Source of the DNA: Pseudomonas muyukensis
GTDB taxonomy: Bacteria; Pseudomonadota; Gammaproteobacteria; Pseudomonadales; Pseudomonadaceae
Reading direction: 5' to 3'
DNA: 64,000 nt
NCBI RefSeq assembly: GCF_019139535.1
Contig: NZ_CP077073.1
Span: forward strand, 1,249,001 to 1,313,000
The position numbers and the translations under genes were made by a program. The notes beneath the pieces were generated by a model that ran no database searches, was not told the DNA's origin, and was given only the letters and a program-made list of their open reading frames with translations. Shown piece after piece: positions 1 to 10,439 of this stretch. Each line of letters begins with the position of its first letter. Within the stretch, counting starts at the first letter, position 1.

Positions 1-610
1 CGAGCACAGTTGGGCCCGGATACTGCTGTCAAGCATCGTGCTGGCGCTGCTGTATGGCCTGGTCCTTGATGTGGTGCTGCGTGACACCTTCGAGGTGCTG
101 GCCCAGGCGCTTGAAAAAGCCCTGCCGCAGTTCGAAGGCAAGCCGGTGCTGCCCGGTGAGCTGATCAGTCCGTTGCTGATCGCTTCCAGTGCGGTAATGC
201 TGCAGTTGTTCAGTGTGCTGGCGTTGATGCTGGCGCGTTACTGGCAAGCGGCGTTGTACAACCCCGGTGGCTTCGGTCGCGAATTTCGCGAACTGCGGTT
301 GCCGAAAGTGCCCATGCTGGCACTGGTGTCGCTGATGGTGCTGGGTCCGTTCCTCGGGCCGCAGTTCATCGTGCTGGCATCGGCCTCCAGCCTGGTGCTG
401 CTGCTGGCAGCCATCGCCCTGGTTCATGGGCTGGTGGCGCAGGGGCGACTCGCCGGCTTCTGGCTGGTGGGGCTGTACGTGACGCTACCGCTGCTCATGC
501 AGCTGATTTATCCGTTGCTCGTGGTTCTGGCCATTGTCGACAGCCTGATTGATTTTCGCGGTCGCAAGTCCCCTTCACAGGGTGACGACTCCGCGAACGG
601 TGAAGGTTAA
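1..610 (+). CDS. Conserved integral membrane protein, 5'-truncated by window edge (DUF2232-like)
   Basis: The reading frame is open from base 2 to the stop at 608-610, so the true start lies outside the window. What is visible is a chain of hydrophobic segments, first near the left edge, then around the stretches with [27 protein letters not shown] and [13 protein letters not shown], ending in a polar tail. This is a multipass inner-membrane protein. In Pseudomonas a protein of this kind sits between rpsR and rplI, and rplI follows 20 bases later, so it is probably cotranscribed with the rpsF-rpsR-rplI ribosomal group. The DUF2232 assignment is from synteny and topology, not from a search. 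Function unknown. Confidence 0.8.
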   Translation, partial: EHSWARILLSSIVLALLYGLVLDVVLRDTFEVLAQALEKALPQFEGKPVLPGELISPLLIASSAVMLQLFSVLALMLARYWQAALYNPGGFGREFRELRLPKVPMLALVSLMVLGPFLGPQFIVLASASSLVLLLAAIALVHGLVAQGRLAGFWLVGLYVTLPLLMQLIYPLLVVLAIVDSLIDFRGRKSPSQGDDSANGEG

Positions 611-630
611 AAGTTAAGAGGTTTTACCAA

Positions 631-1077
631 ATGGAACTGATCCTGCTGGAAAAAGTCGCCAACCTGGGCAACCTGGGCGACAAAGTAAACGTTAAGGCTG
701 GTTACGGCCGTAACTACCTGCTGCCGTTCGGCAAGGCCACCGTTGCCAACGCCGCCAACCTGGCCGCGTTCGAAGAGCGCCGCGCCGAGCTGGAAAAAGC
801 TGCAGCAGACAAGAAAGCTTCGGCTGAAAGCCGCGCTGCCCAACTGGCCGAGCTGGAAGTGACCATCACTGCCACCGCTGGCGACGAAGGCAAGCTGTTC
901 GGTTCGATCGGCACCCACGACATCGCTGACGCCCTGACCGCCTCCGGCGTTGAAGTGGCCAAGGCTGAAGTTCGTCTGCCGAACGGCACCATCCGTCAGG
1001 TTGGCGAATACGACGTAGCCGTGCACCTGCACAGCGACGTCGAAGCCACCGTACGCGTGGTCGTCGTAGCTGCCTAA
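631..1077 (+). CDS. rplI: 50S ribosomal protein L9
   Basis: 148 residues, the usual length for L9. The N-terminal domain begins [17 protein letters not shown] and continues with the RNA-binding [16 protein letters not shown] stretch. A charged central connecting helix ([19 protein letters not shown]) leads to the C-terminal rRNA-binding domain. L9 binds 23S rRNA domain V near the base of the L1 stalk and helps hold the reading frame. An AAGAGG-like ribosome binding site precedes the ATG. It follows the membrane protein by 20 bases and is closed off from dnaB by a strong hairpin terminator, so it is probably the last gene of the rpsF-rpsR operon. Confidence 0.98.
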   Translation: MELILLEKVANLGNLGDKVNVKAGYGRNYLLPFGKATVANAANLAAFEERRAELEKAAADKKASAESRAAQLAELEVTITATAGDEGKLFGSIGTHDIADALTASGVEVAKAEVRLPNGTIRQVGEYDVAVHLHSDVEATVRVVVVAA

Positions 1078-1122
1078 GCGGCTTTAATCGACTGGCCCCT
1101 GGTGGGTCAGGCGGTTAACATC

Positions 1123-1166
1123 GGGCACGGTCCTGTTTCCTACAGGCCGTGCCCTTTGTCTTTTTC
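1123..1166 (+). terminator. Rho-independent terminator after rplI
   Basis: GGGCACGG (1123-1130) pairs with CCGTGCCC (1147-1154), extended inward by CCTGT/ACAGG, and is followed by TTTGTCTTTTT. The hairpin lies between the rplI stop and the dnaB start, so it should separate the ribosomal operon from dnaB. Confidence 0.85.
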
Positions 1167-1190
1167 ATCTTCCAGAATTCTTTCGTGGCC

Positions 1191-2588
1191 ATGAACGAGA
1201 TCACTACCTCCGAACAGCTCGACCTGCAAACCGCTGCCCTGAAGGTGCCGCCGCATTCCATCGAGGCCGAACAGGCCGTGCTCGGTGGCCTGATGCTGGA
1301 GAACAGCGCCTGGGAGCGGGTGCTGGACCAGGTTTCGGACGGTGACTTCTACCGGCATGACCACCGCCTGATCTTCCGCGCCATCCACAAGCTGGCGGAC
1401 CAGAACCAGCCGTTCGACGTGGTCACGTTGCACGAGCAGTTGGACAAGGAAGGCCTGTCGACCCAGGTCGGCGGGTTGGCCTACCTGGCCGAGCTGGCCA
1501 AGAACACCCCGTCGGTGGCCAACATCAAGGCCTACGCCGCGATCATTCGCGAGCGGGCCACGCTGCGCCAGCTGATCAGCATCAGCACCGACATCGCCGA
1601 CAACGCCTTCAACCCGCAAGGGCGCAATGCCGAGGAGATCCTCGACGACGCCGAACGGCAGATCTTCCAGATCGCCGAAGCGCGGCCGAAGACCGGCGGC
1701 CCGGTGGGGGTCAACGAGCTGTTGACCATGGCCATCGACCGCATCGACACGCTGTTCAACTCCGACAGCGACATCACCGGCATCTCCACCGGCTACACCG
1801 ACCTGGACGAGAAGACCAGCGGCCTGCAGCCGGCCGACCTGATCATCGTGGCCGGCCGTCCGTCGATGGGCAAGACCACCTTCGCCATGAACCTGGTGGA
1901 AAACGCCGTGCTGCGCAGCGACAAGGTGGTGCTGGTGTTCTCCCTCGAGATGCCAGGTGAGTCGCTGGTCATGCGTATGCTCTCCTCGCTCGGGCGCATC
2001 GACCAGACCAAGGTGCGTTCCGGCCAGCTGGACGACGACGACTGGCCGCGCCTGACCTCGGCGGTGAACCTGCTCAACGACCGCAAGTTGTTCATCGACG
2101 ATACCGCCGGCATCAGCCCGTCGGAAATGCGCGCGCGTACCCGGCGCCTGGCCCGTGAGCACGGCGAGATCGCCATGATCATGGTCGACTACCTGCAGTT
2201 GATGCAGATTCCAGGCTCTGCCGGTGACAACCGCACCAACGAGATTTCCGAGATCTCCCGCTCGTTGAAAGCCCTGGCCAAGGAGTTCAACTGCCCGGTG
2301 ATCGCCCTGTCGCAGCTCAACCGCTCCCTGGAGCAACGCCCGAACAAGCGCCCGGTGAACTCCGACTTGCGTGAATCCGGAGCGATCGAGCAGGACGCCG
2401 ACGTGATCATGTTCGTCTACCGCGACGAGGTGTATCACCCCGAGACCGAGCACAAGGGCGTGGCCGAGATCATCATCGGCAAGCAGCGTAACGGCCCCAT
2501 CGGCTTTATCCGCCTGGCGTTCATCGGCAAGTACACCCGCTTCGAGAACCTCGCGCCGGGCATGTACAACTTCGACGACGACGAATAA
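1191..2588 (+). CDS. dnaB: Replicative DNA helicase DnaB
   Basis: 465 residues counted from the ATG at 1191 ([13 protein letters not shown]). An upstream in-frame ATG at 1149 lies inside the rplI terminator tail and is unlikely to be used. The N-terminal helical domain ([13 protein letters not shown]) mediates hexamer and primase contacts. The RecA-like C-terminal domain carries the Walker [10 protein letters not shown] at about residues 222-230, the Walker B region [14 protein letters not shown], and the family signature around [16 protein letters not shown] and [14 protein letters not shown]. The hexamer unwinds DNA ahead of the replisome. No intein is present. Confidence 0.98.
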   Translation: MNEITTSEQLDLQTAALKVPPHSIEAEQAVLGGLMLENSAWERVLDQVSDGDFYRHDHRLIFRAIHKLADQNQPFDVVTLHEQLDKEGLSTQVGGLAYLAELAKNTPSVANIKAYAAIIRERATLRQLISISTDIADNAFNPQGRNAEEILDDAERQIFQIAEARPKTGGPVGVNELLTMAIDRIDTLFNSDSDITGISTGYTDLDEKTSGLQPADLIIVAGRPSMGKTTFAMNLVENAVLRSDKVVLVFSLEMPGESLVMRMLSSLGRIDQTKVRSGQLDDDDWPRLTSAVNLLNDRKLFIDDTAGISPSEMRARTRRLAREHGEIAMIMVDYLQLMQIPGSAGDNRTNEISEISRSLKALAKEFNCPVIALSQLNRSLEQRPNKRPVNSDLRESGAIEQDADVIMFVYRDEVYHPETEHKGVAEIIIGKQRNGPIGFIRLAFIGKYTRFENLAPGMYNFDDDE

Positions 2589-2600
2589 GCCACTGGCCGC

Positions 2601-2648
2601 TTCGCCGGCAAGCCGGCTCCTGCGGGTGGATGCAGGAGCCGGCTGGTA
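2601..2648. repeat. REP-like inverted repeat (GCCGGCAAGCCGGCTCCTG type)
   Basis: A GCCGGCAAGCCGGC core followed by an inverted GCAGGAGCCGGCTGG arm lies between dnaB and the next gene. It belongs to the same family as the repeats near 15.7, 26.1, 30.9 and 37.9 kb. Confidence 0.7.
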
Positions 2649-2748
2649 TCGCTCGCCCATGAATCCGACCACTATCGTCGGATTTGGTCAAAATTTGTGC
2701 TATATTCCGCGCCCGCGATTTTCCTGCACACCAGAACCGGTCACTGAC

Positions 2749-5049
<2,301 letters not shown>

Positions 5050-5062
5050 TTGATCTTTCATG

Positions 5063-5082
5063 GGGCTGCTTTGCAGCCCTTT
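5063..5082 (+). terminator. Terminator after the YgiQ gene
   Basis: GGGCTGC-TTT-GCAGCCC followed by TTT, 13 bases after the stop codon. Confidence 0.65.
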
Positions 5083-5106
5083 CCGACCGGTCAGACGCCT
5101 CGGCAA

Positions 5107-5123
5107 GGACCGCAAAGCGGTCC
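5107..5123 (-). terminator. Hairpin after the LOG-family gene
   Basis: GGACCGC-AAA-GCGGTCC sits just beyond the LOG stop codon on the minus strand. The T-tract is poor, so it may stabilise the RNA end rather than terminate alone. Confidence 0.4.
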
Positions 5124-5137
5124 CATGATATCAGCGT

Positions 5138-5725
5138 TCAATCAGGCTGCTTGTCGACCCACTTCGGCAGCACCGGCGACTCGAACCGATCCATCCCGTC
5201 CAGCAGTTCATCCGCCTGCTCCCCAAGCAACAGCATCGCCCGGTGCTGCGGCCGCACGAAGCCTTCCTCGACGATATGGTCGAGGAACCCGCCGAGCTTC
5301 GCATAGAACCCATTCACATCCAGCAGCCCCAGCGGCTTGGCGTGATACCCCAGTTGCCCCCAGGTCCAGACCTCGAACAGTTCCTCCAGCGTGCCCAGGC
5401 CACCGGGCAGGGCGATGAAGGCGTCGCTGAGCTCGGCCATGCGCGCCTTGCGCGCATGCATGCCGTCCACCACTTCCAGGCGGGTCAGGCCCTTGTGGCC
5501 GATCTCGGCGTTCATCAGGCTCTGGGGAATGATGCCGATGACTTCGCCACCGGCGGCCAGCGCGGCATCGGCGACGATGCCCATCAGGCCGACCGCGCCG
5601 CCGCCGTACACCAGGCTCAGGCCGCGGCGGGCGATGGCCTGGCCGAGGGCGATGGCCGCTTCACGGTAGGCGGGGTTGGCGCCGATGCTGGCGCCACAGA
5701 ACACACAAACGGAACGTACAGGCAT
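5138..5725 (-). CDS. LOG family protein (cytokinin riboside 5'-monophosphate phosphoribohydrolase-like, TIGR00730)
   Basis: 195 residues from the ATG at 5725 ([11 protein letters not shown]); a longer reading to 5779 lacks support. The fold is a Rossmann-type nucleotide hydrolase: VCVFCGAS at the N-terminus, GGGAVGLMG at about 41-49, and the family signature PGGLGTLEE at 107-115, which holds the catalytic Glu and phosphate-binding Gly residues. Family members cleave nucleoside 5'-monophosphates at the N-glycosidic bond. Older annotation as lysine decarboxylase is not supported, since no PLP-binding features are visible. It ends against the YgiQ gene in convergent orientation. Confidence 0.9.
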   Translation of the reverse strand: MPVRSVCVFCGASIGANPAYREAAIALGQAIARRGLSLVYGGGAVGLMGIVADAALAAGGEVIGIIPQSLMNAEIGHKGLTRLEVVDGMHARKARMAELSDAFIALPGGLGTLEELFEVWTWGQLGYHAKPLGLLDVNGFYAKLGGFLDHIVEEGFVRPQHRAMLLLGEQADELLDGMDRFESPVLPKWVDKQPD

Positions 5726-5786
5726 AGCTTCTCTCCCTTCACTGGCGCACAGGGTAAGGCGCATGCCTGTCGCTTCCAAGCGTCAT

Positions 5787-5879
5787 TCACTCGGGGCGGG
5801 CGAACTCGCAAACGGCGGAGCCGGCGGCGCCGCAGGCATAGGCGGCCAGCAGGCCGCGCAGCAGGTTATTCAGTGTCAT
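5787..5879 (-). CDS. Putative 30-residue hydrophobic peptide
   Basis: The reading MTLNNLLRGLLAAYACGAAG followed by SAVCEFARPE is preceded by a textbook AGGAG eight bases before the ATG. Residues about 6-20 form one short hydrophobic segment, so a single-pass inner-membrane peptide is plausible. Two cysteines flank the segment. It lies upstream of the LOG gene on the same strand and diverges from azurin. I do not recognise it. The good ribosome binding site and the lack of any competing frame support it, but translation is unproven. Confidence 0.5.
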   Translation of the reverse strand: MTLNNLLRGLLAAYACGAAGSAVCEFARPE

Positions 5880-5947
5880 CACAGGTGCTCCTAAATGAGA
5901 GGTTGTCCCATCGTCTACTAAGAGGGCATGATGTGCACCTTGATTGG

Positions 5948-5957
5948 TTGTATACAA
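5948..5957. promoter_or_regulatory. Perfect palindrome TTGTATACAA, possible GntR-type operator
   Basis: TTGTATACAA is a perfect 10-base dyad in the divergent region between the small hydrophobic peptide gene and azurin. It fits the TNGTNNACNA shape of many FadR/FCD-type GntR operators. No GntR regulator is encoded nearby. Confidence 0.35.
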
Positions 5958-5996
5958 TCCATTGAACAAATTTACTGCCTGGCCACTTGACGGCCC

Positions 5997-6010
5997 TTGA
6001 CCCATATCAG
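5997..6010 (+). promoter_or_regulatory. ANR/FNR box upstream of azurin
   Basis: TTGACCCATATCAG matches the TTGAT-N4-ATCAA consensus in eight of ten positions and lies about 60 bases upstream of the azurin start. Azurin is a known ANR-activated gene in Pseudomonas, so oxygen-limitation control is likely. Confidence 0.6.
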
Positions 6011-6069
6011 GGACGGGCGTTCCGGTTTCAGGCAATCTCGCAATTGATAAAACCCTGCCAAGGAGATTC

Positions 6070-6519
6070 ATGATGTTTGCGAAAGCTGTAGCGGTATCCC
6101 TGCTGACCCTCGCCAGCGCCTCGGTCTTTGCTGCCGACTGCAAGGTGACTGTCGACTCCACCGACCAGATGTCGTTCAACACCAAGGAATTCACCATCGA
6201 CAAGAGCTGCAAGACCGTCGAGATCGAACTGACCCACGGTGGCAGCCTGCCAAAGAACGTCATGGGCCATAACCTGGTGATCAGCAAGACCGCCGACATG
6301 CAGGCCATCGCCACCGAAGGCATGTCCCAGGGCCTGGACAAGGACTACATCAAGGCCGACAACGCCGCGATCATCGGCCACACCAAGATGATCGGCGCCG
6401 GCGAAAAAGACACCATCAAGCTGGACACTGCCAAGCTGGAAGCCGGTGGTGACTACAGCTTCTTCTGCACCTTCCCGGGCCATATCTCGATGATGAAAGG
6501 CAAGGTTGTCGTCAAGTAA
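6070..6519 (+). CDS. azu: Azurin, periplasmic blue copper protein
   Basis: 149 residues with a signal peptide ([17 protein letters not shown]). Cleavage before Ala22 gives a 128-residue mature protein in exact azurin numbering: copper ligands His46, Cys112 and His117 with axial Met121 ([18 protein letters not shown]), Gly45 as backbone ligand, and the disulfide pair near mature 3 and 26 (ADCKV, KSCKTV). It carries single electrons in the periplasm, for example to nitrite reductase or cytochrome peroxidase. Two ATGs are adjacent; AAGGAG suits the second (6073) slightly better. An ANR box lies upstream and a terminator follows. Confidence 0.97.
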   Translation: MMFAKAVAVSLLTLASASVFAADCKVTVDSTDQMSFNTKEFTIDKSCKTVEIELTHGGSLPKNVMGHNLVISKTADMQAIATEGMSQGLDKDYIKADNAAIIGHTKMIGAGEKDTIKLDTAKLEAGGDYSFFCTFPGHISMMKGKVVVK

Positions 6520-6533
6520 CGATTGGCTGAGCA

Positions 6534-6555
6534 GGGGAGGGCTTTGCCCTCCTTT
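6534..6555 (+). terminator. Terminator after azurin
   Basis: GGAGGGC-TTT-GCCCTCC followed by TTTCG, 16 bases past the azurin stop. The trailing Ts are also the first bases of the large inverted repeat that follows. Confidence 0.7.
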
Positions 6556-6638
6556 CGCGACACAAGGCCGCTCCCACAGGGAAATGTGATCCCCTGTGGG
6601 AGCGGCCTTGTGTCGCGAAAGGGCTGCGTAGCAGCCCC
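6553..6638. repeat. Large inverted repeat, perfect 29-bp arms (CGCGACACAAGGCCGCTCC family)
   Basis: The left arm (6553-6581) and right arm (6592-6620) are perfectly complementary over 29 bases around a 10-base loop. A GGGCTGC-GTA-GCAGCCC hairpin at 6621-6637 follows. This is the cleanest of about ten copies of this family in the window, and it lies between the convergent azurin and nadE genes. Confidence 0.85.
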
Positions 6639-6645
6639 ATTGGCC

Positions 6646-7473
6646 TCAAGGCGCGAACGGCAGCTCGCGCTTGTGCTGGGTCTTGCGGTAGGTGGCGACG
6701 ATGATGTCGAACGCCTCCTGGCTCACCGGCTGCCCATGCAGGAACGCATCGATCTGCTGGTAGGTCACGCCGTGTGACGCCTCGTCCGGCTTGCCCGGCT
6801 CGAGGTCTTCCAGGTCCGCGGTCGGTACTTTCTCCACCAGTGATTCCGGCGCGCCAAAGCTGCGCGCAATGGCCCGCACCTGGTTTTTCACCAGCCCGCT
6901 CAGCGGCGCCAGGTCGCACGCCCCGTCACCAAACTTGGTGAAGAAGCCCATCACCGCTTCGGCCGCATGGTCCGTGCCGATCACCAGGCCGGCACGGGCA
7001 CCCGCGACAGTGTACTGCGCGACCATGCGCGTGCGCGCCTTGACGTTGCCGACGACGAAGTCCACCAGGCTTGGCGAGCCGTTCTTCAATTCCTCGACTT
7101 CTGCGGCCAGGGCCTTTACGGCGGGCGCGATGTCGATGGTGTGTACCTCGTCGGCCTTGATCACCTCCAGGCAGGCCTGGGCGTCGTGCTCATCGTGCTG
7201 CACGTGGTACGGCAGGCGCACGGCGATGAAGGTGTAGGCCTTGTCGCCGGTCTCGGCGCGCAGCTCGTTGATGGCGCGCTGGGCGAGCAGGGCGGCGGTC
7301 AGCGAGTCGACACCGCCGCTGATGCCCAGCACCAGGGTCTTGAGCCGGGCGTTGGCCAGGCAGTCCTTGATGAAGGCCACGCGCCGGGCGACTTCCGTCT
7401 CCAGCGCGGCGGCATCGGCGAACGGCGGCTGCACCTTCAGGGCCTGGGCAATCTCTTGCTGTACGGCTTGCAT
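6646..7473 (-). CDS. nadE: NH3-dependent NAD(+) synthetase
   Basis: 275 residues, the length of the short ammonia-dependent form, with no glutaminase domain. The ATP pyrophosphatase signature SGGVDS is at 52-57. The deamido-NAD-binding region includes [24 protein letters not shown] and [16 protein letters not shown]. It makes NAD from deamido-NAD, ATP and ammonia. It starts three bases after the pncB stop, so the two salvage-pathway genes form a translationally close pair. Confidence 0.97.
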   Translation of the reverse strand: MQAVQQEIAQALKVQPPFADAAALETEVARRVAFIKDCLANARLKTLVLGISGGVDSLTAALLAQRAINELRAETGDKAYTFIAVRLPYHVQHDEHDAQACLEVIKADEVHTIDIAPAVKALAAEVEELKNGSPSLVDFVVGNVKARTRMVAQYTVAGARAGLVIGTDHAAEAVMGFFTKFGDGACDLAPLSGLVKNQVRAIARSFGAPESLVEKVPTADLEDLEPGKPDEASHGVTYQQIDAFLHGQPVSQEAFDIIVATYRKTQHKRELPFAP

Positions 7474-7476
7474 GGG

Positions 7477-8682
7477 TTACTCCTTGCTGGGGACTTTGAA
7501 TACGTGACGCAGGTAGGCGACGAAGTTGGCGTCGCGGCACTGGGTCTTGGCGGCTTCGTCGGAGATCTTCGCCACCGGCGAGCCGTTGCAGTCGGTCATT
7601 TTCAGCACGATGCTCATTGGCGCCACGCCCGGAATATCGCAGGTCAGGTTGGTGCCGATGCCGAAGCTGACGTTGATGCGCCCGCGCAGGGCGCGGAAGA
7701 TTTCCAGCGAACGGGTCAGGTTCAGGCCGTCGGAGAACACCAGGGTCTTGGTCATCGGGTCGATGCCGAGCTTCTGGTAATGGGCGATGGCCTTTTCCGC
7801 CCACTGTACCGGCTCGCCCGAGTCGTGGCGCAGGCCATCGAACAGCTTGGCGAAGTACAGGTCGAAATCCTTCAGGAAGGCATCCATGGTGATGCAGTCG
7901 GTCAGGGCGATGCCAAGCAGCCCACGATACTCGCGCACCCAGCAGTCCAGGGCGGCGATCTGGCTGTCGATCAGCCGTGGGCCGAGTTGCTGGTGGGCCA
8001 TGATCCATTCGTGGGCCATGGTGCCCAGCGGCTTGATGTCCAGCTTCCAGGCCAGGTCGACGTTGCTGGTGCCAACGAAGCGCCCCGGGAAGTCATCGCG
8101 CAACACCTGCACCACCTCGGCCTGGACCCGGCTGGAGAAGCGCCGACGGGTGCCGAAGTCAGCCACTTGCAACTCGGCCAGCTCGTCGGCGCTGGCATGG
8201 GCGCGCAGCCAGTCGAACTTGCGGTGCAGCTGGTCGCGGGCTTCGCTCAGGCGCATGCGCGGATGCAGCTGGCGGTTGCGCACCTCGCTGATGATCGCCA
8301 GCAACGGCACCTCGAACAGGATCACATGCAGCCATGGGCCTTTCAGGCGCAGGAACAGCTGGTCGTTGTCGATGCCGATGCGCACGTAGCGCAGGTTGAA
8401 GCGGAACAGGCGCAGGAAGCGCAGGAAGTCTGGCTTGAGGAAACTGATGCGCTCGAGGAAGGCCAGCTGGCCGTCATCCAGGGTGAGCTCGGCGAGCAGC
8501 TCGAGCTGGTGGCGGATCTCGCCCAGGTAGGGGCGCAGGTCCTCGCCATTACGGCAGCGAAACTCCCATTCGACGTCGGCGTCCGGGTAGTTGTGCAGCA
8601 CGGCCTGCATCATCGTCAGTTTGTAGAAGTCGGTGTCGAGCAGGTTGTGCACGATGCGCTCGGCGAATGCGCTCTCGCTCAT
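7477..8682 (-). CDS. pncB: Nicotinate phosphoribosyltransferase
   Basis: 401 residues from the ATG at 8682 ([26 protein letters not shown]); a longer frame exists, but this start matches the family. Recognisable motifs are [11 protein letters not shown] near the N-terminus, [16 protein letters not shown] with the phosphorylated histidine at about 224, and [11 protein letters not shown]. It converts nicotinate, PRPP and ATP to nicotinate mononucleotide, entering the Preiss-Handler route that the adjacent nadE completes. The tight spacing indicates a pncB-nadE operon. Confidence 0.96.
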   Translation of the reverse strand: MSESAFAERIVHNLLDTDFYKLTMMQAVLHNYPDADVEWEFRCRNGEDLRPYLGEIRHQLELLAELTLDDGQLAFLERISFLKPDFLRFLRLFRFNLRYVRIGIDNDQLFLRLKGPWLHVILFEVPLLAIISEVRNRQLHPRMRLSEARDQLHRKFDWLRAHASADELAELQVADFGTRRRFSSRVQAEVVQVLRDDFPGRFVGTSNVDLAWKLDIKPLGTMAHEWIMAHQQLGPRLIDSQIAALDCWVREYRGLLGIALTDCITMDAFLKDFDLYFAKLFDGLRHDSGEPVQWAEKAIAHYQKLGIDPMTKTLVFSDGLNLTRSLEIFRALRGRINVSFGIGTNLTCDIPGVAPMSIVLKMTDCNGSPVAKISDEAAKTQCRDANFVAYLRHVFKVPSKE

Positions 8683-9146
8683 CAGGGGGAAGCTCCAGGG
8701 CGGGCAATGGTGGGTATTGTGCCAGCCTTTGCGGCTTTGATGTGCCTCTTCGCCGGCAAGCCGGCGCCACAGGCAACCTGCAGCAGGTGGCCGAGCAGGT
8801 AATTTTCCGTGCACCCGCTAGCCTTCAAACAGTGCTCCCTGTAGCAGTCGCGCACCAGTGGTGTGCAGTTCGGTGACGTCCGCTGTTACAGCGTGGTTGC
8901 ACGTTAACACTTGCCAGGGTTGCAATGATGGCACTCGACGGTTGCTCCTTGTCTAGGCGTGTCGGTGGCGCTTGCCTCATGGCAGACGGTTGCACGCTCA
9001 ATAAAGAAAAGGCCGCCGGTCGCATCCGCGCGCCCGTCACAGTGTGTTTTCCCAGAAGACAAATCCAATGGCACGGCCCTTGCTCGGAGCACAGGGCTGA
9101 GAAGTTGTAGTGCCAACCAAAAAAAATACTCTAGGAGCACCACCTC
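8683..9146. other. 464-base divergent intergenic region, pncB / livK
   Basis: A short GCCGGCAAGCCGGC repeat lies at 8748-8770 next to pncB. The livK side holds the phased GGTTGC array listed separately, an AT-rich run of adenines at about 9119-9126, and AGGAG before the livK ATG. A 61-codon reading (8925-9110) lacks a ribosome binding site and family-like sequence and is not called. Confidence 0.6.
8895..8993 (+). promoter_or_regulatory. Phased array of five GGTTGC-like motifs upstream of livK
   Basis: GGTTGC occurs at 8895, 8918, 8940 and 8988, with a one-mismatch GGTGGC at 8964. Start-to-start distances are 23, 22, 24 and 24 bases, about two helical turns each, all in the same orientation. 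The outer copies are extended and identical (GGTTGCACG at 8895 and 8988). Such phasing suits a protein that wraps or oligomerises on DNA. An Lrp-type regulator is a natural guess for a branched-chain amino acid operon, but the motif is not an Lrp consensus I recognise. Confidence 0.45.
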
Positions 9147-10283
9147 ATGTCGCAGACGTTTTACAAGAAAGGTTTCCTGGCACTGGCCGTGGCCACGGCC
9201 CTGGGTGTTTCTTCGTATGTTCAGGCCGACATCAAGATCGGCGTCGCGGGCCCGATGACCGGGGCCAACGCAGCGTTTGGCGAGCAGTACATGAAAGGTG
9301 CGCAGGCCGCGGCCGATGTGATCAACAAGGCCGGTGGCGTGAATGGCGAGAAGATCGTCCTGGTCAAGGGCGATGACGCCTGCGAGCCCAAGCAGGCGGT
9401 ATCGGTGGCCAACCGCCTGGTCGACCAGGACAAGGTGATCGGCGTGGTCGGCCACTTCTGTTCCTCCAACACCATTCCCGCCTCCGAGGTCTACGACGAG
9501 GCCGGCGTGATCGCCATCACCCCCGGTTCGACCAACCCGCAGGTCACCGAGCGCGGCCTGAACGCCATGTTCCGCATGTGCGGCCGTGACGACCAGCAGG
9601 GCATCGTCGCCGGCAACTACATCGTCGATGTGCTCAAGGGCAAGAAGGTGGTGGTGCTGCATGACAAGGACACCTATGGCCAGGGCCTGGCCGACGCGAC
9701 CAAGGCGCAGTTGATCAAGCGCGGCGTCACCCCGGTGCTGTACGAGGGCCTGACCCGCGGCGAGAAGGACTTCAGCGCCGTGGTCACCAAGATCCGCGCC
9801 GCCGGTGCCGATGTCGTCTACTTCGGCGGCCTGCACCCCGAGGCCGGCCCGCTGGTGCGCCAGCTGCGCGAACAGGGCCTGAAGGACGTTGCGTTCATGT
9901 CCGACGATGGCATCGTCACCGACGAACTGGTGGCCACCGCTGGCGGCGCCCAGTACACCAACGGCGTGTACATGACCTTCGGCGCCGACCCGCGCCTGCT
10001 GCCCGACAGCAAGGCGGTGGTCGAGGAGTTCCGCAAGAACGGCACCGAGCCGGAAGGCTACACCCTGTACGCCTATGCCTCGGTCCAGGCCCTGGCCGCC
10101 GCGTTCAACGGCGCCAAGTCGAACAAGGGCGAAGACGCCGCCAAGTGGCTCAAGGCCAACCCGGTCAAGACCGTCATGGGCGAGAAGAAGTGGGACAGCA
10201 AGGGCGACCTGACCGTCTCCGACTACGTGGTCTACCAGTGGGATGCCAACGGCAAGTACCACCAGCTGGAAAAACAACAATAA
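9147..10283 (+). CDS. livK: Branched-chain amino acid ABC transporter, periplasmic binding protein
   Basis: 378 residues with a signal peptide (KKGFLALAVATALGVSSYVQA, cleaved before DIKIGVAGPMTG). The type I periplasmic-binding fold is clear from KIGVAGPMTG, NKAGGVNGEKI, CEPKQAV and GVVGHFCSSNTIPAS. The conserved cysteine pair around residues 76 and 111 is as in LIV-binding proteins. It captures Leu, Ile and Val (BraC/LivK) for the LivHMGF permease. AGGAG precedes the ATG. A strong GC-rich hairpin follows before livH, which would favour extra binding protein over membrane components. Confidence 0.96.
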   Translation: MSQTFYKKGFLALAVATALGVSSYVQADIKIGVAGPMTGANAAFGEQYMKGAQAAADVINKAGGVNGEKIVLVKGDDACEPKQAVSVANRLVDQDKVIGVVGHFCSSNTIPASEVYDEAGVIAITPGSTNPQVTERGLNAMFRMCGRDDQQGIVAGNYIVDVLKGKKVVVLHDKDTYGQGLADATKAQLIKRGVTPVLYEGLTRGEKDFSAVVTKIRAAGADVVYFGGLHPEAGPLVRQLREQGLKDVAFMSDDGIVTDELVATAGGAQYTNGVYMTFGADPRLLPDSKAVVEEFRKNGTEPEGYTLYAYASVQALAAAFNGAKSNKGEDAAKWLKANPVKTVMGEKKWDSKGDLTVSDYVVYQWDANGKYHQLEKQQ

Positions 10284-10292
10284 CAACGGCCC

Positions 10293-10322
10293 GCGGCCCG
10301 GGCGCGCGACGCCCCGGGCCGC
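10293..10322 (+). terminator. GC hairpin between livK and livH
   Basis: GCGGCCCGGG (10293-10302) pairs perfectly with CCCGGGCCGC (10313-10322). No T-tract follows, so it is more likely an RNA-stabilising or partial-termination hairpin than a full terminator. Confidence 0.6.
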
Positions 10323-10439
10323 TGCCCCGCGGTACCTGTCATTGTCAGTAGATGTGCACAGTTCTGCGCTGCGAGGGCCGCTGCATCCGGGCCCTGCGTG
10401 GTCGGCGCTCGTGCAATCTCAATCAGGTGAGATTGCGTT

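Noticed and set aside
1140..2672. 510-codon minus-strand reading opposite dnaB
   Set aside because: A shadow of a high-GC gene: it has no family-like sequence and no ribosome binding site, and dnaB on the other strand is unambiguous.
5138..5725. Lysine decarboxylase annotation for the LOG-family gene
   Set aside because: The PGGLGTLEE motif defines the LOG/TIGR00730 group and there is no PLP-binding motif; the old name is a historical error.
6967..8802. 611-codon plus-strand reading across nadE and pncB
   Set aside because: It spans two well-conserved genes on the opposite strand and their junction, and has no recognisable domain.
8925..9110. 61-codon reading upstream of livK as a leader peptide
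   Set aside because: No ribosome binding site, no run of Leu/Ile/Val codons and no attenuator hairpin; it also overlaps the phased motif array.
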